Assembly: GCF_000247815.1 (NCBI RefSeq)
Contig: NC_021675.1
Coordinates: 63,514,468 to 63,578,467 of the forward strand
DNA from: Ficedula albicollis
Taxonomy: Eukaryota; Chordata; Aves; Passeriformes; Muscicapidae
Reading direction: 5' to 3'
DNA length: 64,000 nt
The notes under the pieces are model-generated. The model was not told where the DNA came from. It saw only the letters and a list, made by a program, of their open reading frames with translations, and made no database searches. Of this stretch, positions 61,187 through 64,000 are shown piece after piece; position 1 is the first letter of the stretch; each line of letters begins with the position of its first letter. Both the position numbers and the translations under genes were made by a program.

Positions 61187-62772
61187 TGAAAATGATTTTC
61201 CAAAACTTTGTCATTGGCATTGCAAAGAAATTCAGGAAAATAATCTCAGTAGCTCTATATTCCTATTAATTTTTTTCTGCTGACAATTATTTTTATTTCT
61301 GATTTAATAAATGGAAACTTTGTCCGTTCTTCATTTCCTCAGCAACATTTCATAAAGCCTCAGTAATCTTTGTGCAGAGTTTTAGAGATGGATGTGCTCT
61401 CTCAAGCTGGGAACAACAGTGGAAAAAAAAATGGTTTGTATAAGGGTTGCTGAAGGTAACAGAATAGGACACAGGTCATCTTGCTGACACCCATGTGACC
61501 TACCTGTCCATGGTTCTCCTGTCCCATCATGATCATTCACTGGCTCTGACTCTTGGGAACTGTTAAGGACCACTTCTGTCAAGTCCAGAGCTGTCCTTTC
61601 CTCATTGGGAGCAAAGAGACATTAGTTATTTAGGTTTCCTTTAAGTCCTTCACAGCCTTTTAAGAGGAGTTCCCTGCTAACATATGCTTAGTAAATTGCT
61701 CAGTATGTGGAGCAATCTTTTTTGAGATGCTAATTTTTGCCCTTTTCATAAAAAACCTGTTTCCACTGTTACATTAACTGTTACAGTAAATTCCTCCAGC
61801 CTGGAGATCTTTTAAATTTTTGTGTGGTTAGAGGTCTGGTATTTGTATCTTTGGATAATATTCCCTTGACACTGTTTACTTTAAAGCTATAATATGCATC
61901 TCATCAACAGCTGTACAATATTTACTATCTCCAGCTGCCACTCACAGGCTTGTTGCCTCTATGCCTTAGCATTGGGGTTTTTTTTCACCAAAACGAAGTT
62001 GTATCTCCTTGGAGTTCATCCTAGAGTTTGAGCTTCTTATATTAATTAATATTAGTGTAACAGAGCAAGTATTCTATATATAATCTTTCAGGAAAATGAA
62101 ATTAAATAAGTAATAAAATGTAGTCAGTTTATAAATGGGAAAGAAAACCAATCTTTTCTCTTGAAAGATGCAAAGAGCTGTGTATATACAAACTTGCTTG
62201 CTGTGCAGAGGTGAGTAATCTGTCAGTATAAAGCCAAGAATCTGGGCTGAATCCATGATTTGACAAAATAATTTGTCACAGAACACAGATTTTAATCAAA
62301 TCAGTGAGTAAATTTTTTTTTCCATTTTAAAAATCACTCATTAAAACCTTTTTCATGTGCTGCTAAATCTTTATTACCTGAGATTATTGCCAGGTCTAAA
62401 TTTCAGGGAATATCACAGAAAGGGAATTAATTATAGGAAATCAAACACAGTGTTCTTAGGGCCTACTCTCTGAAGTGACAAGTCACAAATTTTGGTTGCC
62501 CTCCTTTCCTTCCTTGTGTTCATATCTTTCCAAGCTGATTAAGCTTGTGGGAATGGGATGAATAACTTCTAAGTTTCCTCCTTGTCTGATGTCTAAAACC
62601 TTGGTAATTCTTTGCTACTGGGTAAGGCAAGGGGGGAGTGCCTTACCTTTGATTGATTGTTCTCTGCTGAAAAGTGGAAACTAGTAGCAAAAATGAAGGA
62701 ATCCTTCTCCAGAAGTCTGCATGATTCTGTGGTTTTTGACAAGGAAAATAGATGTCATTTATTTTCCACAGG

Positions 62773-62784
62773 CCACTAGGTGGC
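62773..62784 (+). promoter_or_regulatory. CTCF-like core motif
   Basis: CCACTAGGTGGC fits the CTCF core CCASYAGRKGGC at all 12 positions and is followed by A. Occupancy is unknown. Confidence 0.45.
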
Positions 62785-64000
62785 AATTGCAGACAAGTCA
62801 AGATTTGCTAGGGAATGCACGTACACATCCATACCAGGCTGGCCTTGCTACAGTGACCTTGTTAATTTTCCTATTTTCTATGTTTATTGAGAGGCATGCC
62901 ATATTTTAAAAATTAAATCTTCAGACTGTCATGAAACTGTGTTTCATCTAGAAGTCAGAGAAAATAGTTGTTTATTCCTTTAGAACTATAAATTAATGCT
63001 GCTGATTATTTTTGCTGTGTAATTTCTCATGAGTAATTTGCCTCTAACTTTGGAGGTGCCAGATAAATTGAGTGAGTTTGATGTTGTGAGTGCCCTCAGG
63101 ACTCAGTGTTTTCATTTTGCATTGCAAAGATGCTCTTCTGGGCAGGATGCAGTTTTCCTTGCTAGTTCTCCAATAGCTTTGGCCTTTAACAGTGGAGCAA
63201 GCAAAGTGTTGATGGTTAAGGAAGCAGCTCAATGAACCTGTGCTTACATGCCTTCTCAAACTGATTAAATGACATGTGAGAGTACAATTTATCACTAGGT
63301 GTGGTCCCATGTAGAGCAAGAAAAGACAACTGAAAATGAAGGAAAAGAAGTGAGAAAAATTTGAAGTGCATAAACCAAAGAGAACAGTAAAGATTAACAA
63401 GAATTTTTTAAAAATAGCAAGTAGAAATTAAAACAATGCAATTAGAAATTTGGAATATAAAGCTCAAAGAGTTGTCATCCACCTATCTATTAGCATTGTA
63501 ATGAAGTCTGGTCTTACAGACCAAAGTCTTACTTCTTCTCTAAAAGTATTACAATAATAGTCATCAAACAAATGCTGTGGATTTAAAAGGTTGCTTTGTG
63601 TTTCATTGTGTAGAGTTCATGTTCAAAGTGAATATTATTCTAATAAACTTTCTGGAGAAGTTGCTAAGACAAACTGCAGAAACTTTTGAGTTATAATGCT
63701 TCAGTTTTTGCTGGAGTGCTGCATTTCATGAGAGAAACTAGAATTTTGATGCTCTGAACTTTTTTCAAATGGAAAAGAAAGTCTGTATTTCTTAAGTGTG
63801 AGGAAGTAATTGGTTTCCTGAAGCAACATCTATTAGAGAAATTAAATCTAACAAGATCACAGTCCCAGTAAATTTTATTACTTACAAGAAATGCAACTAG
63901 ATTTTGCTATTTGTTGGCACTGGTAGCCACTGTAAAACAAAATTAATTCCTTTATTTTGTTCTAGTGTTTGGCACTGTGCCTCACTAACAGCAGATGGAT

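Larger units (their letters stand above)
53696..64000 (+). other. POLN: POLN intron 14 (at least 10.3 kb; continues past the window)
   Basis: No sequence encoding the next expected POLN segment (NIQGISKHP, then the DFSQIE motif) is present up to the window end. Contents: a 38-base T run at 54291, a GC-richer block (about 53,990-55,000), 72-bp and 71-bp tandem duplications, and a CTCF-like word at 62773. Otherwise A/T-rich unique DNA. Confidence 0.75.

Noticed and set aside
62390..62440. AAATTTCAGGGAATATCACAG, which could read FQGISQK, resembling the next POLN segment (IQGISK)
   Set aside because: A stop follows after a few codons, no acceptor is in the right phase, and the rest of the expected exon is missing.

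Overview
The window is nuclear DNA of a bird, most likely a songbird. Three vertebrate genes lie head to tail on the + strand, with long introns and GT-AG (occasionally GC-AG) splicing. Several CR1 LINE fragments, the typical avian retroelement, lie between and inside them. The gene order MXD4 - HAUS3 - POLN matches the conserved block known from human 4p16.3. There are no prokaryotic genes, CRISPR arrays or complete mobile elements.

Layout. (1) 1-11,670 holds the last three coding exons of MXD4, a MAX dimerization repressor; its 5' exons lie upstream of the window. A long 3' UTR follows, probably to about 14.3 kb. The intron at 5,958-10,430 carries a virtually identical 719-bp duplication. 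(2) 14.3-22.0 kb is intergenic, with an old + strand CR1 copy (about 20.5-21.9 kb) that has nested tandem duplications. (3) 22.0-23.35 kb is a CpG-island promoter interrupted by two pure C homopolymers of 452 and 142 bases. (4) 23.0-30.6 kb is HAUS3: non-coding 5' exons and four coding exons encoding a complete 617-residue augmin subunit. (5) 33.3-53.7 kb holds the first 14 coding exons of POLN (DNA polymerase nu), 565 codons in one continuous reading frame up to the TGRLS motif; the catalytic palm exons lie beyond the window. (6) 53.7-64.0 kb is a POLN intron longer than 10.3 kb with no recognised exon.

The genes are independent in function: MXD4 represses transcription at E-boxes, HAUS3 serves in spindle microtubule nucleation, and POLN is a translesion and repair polymerase. 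HAUS3 and POLN are linked by position. The first POLN coding exon begins with a splice acceptor and has no CpG island of its own, so POLN is probably transcribed from the HAUS3 promoter, as described in human.

The most notable observations are two GC-AG introns in POLN, each confirmed by reading phase; the two huge C runs at the promoter; a large recent-looking duplication in MXD4; and an unusual abundance of two-copy tandem duplications with 62-171 bp units throughout the non-coding DNA. I did not find a convincing undescribed biological system.
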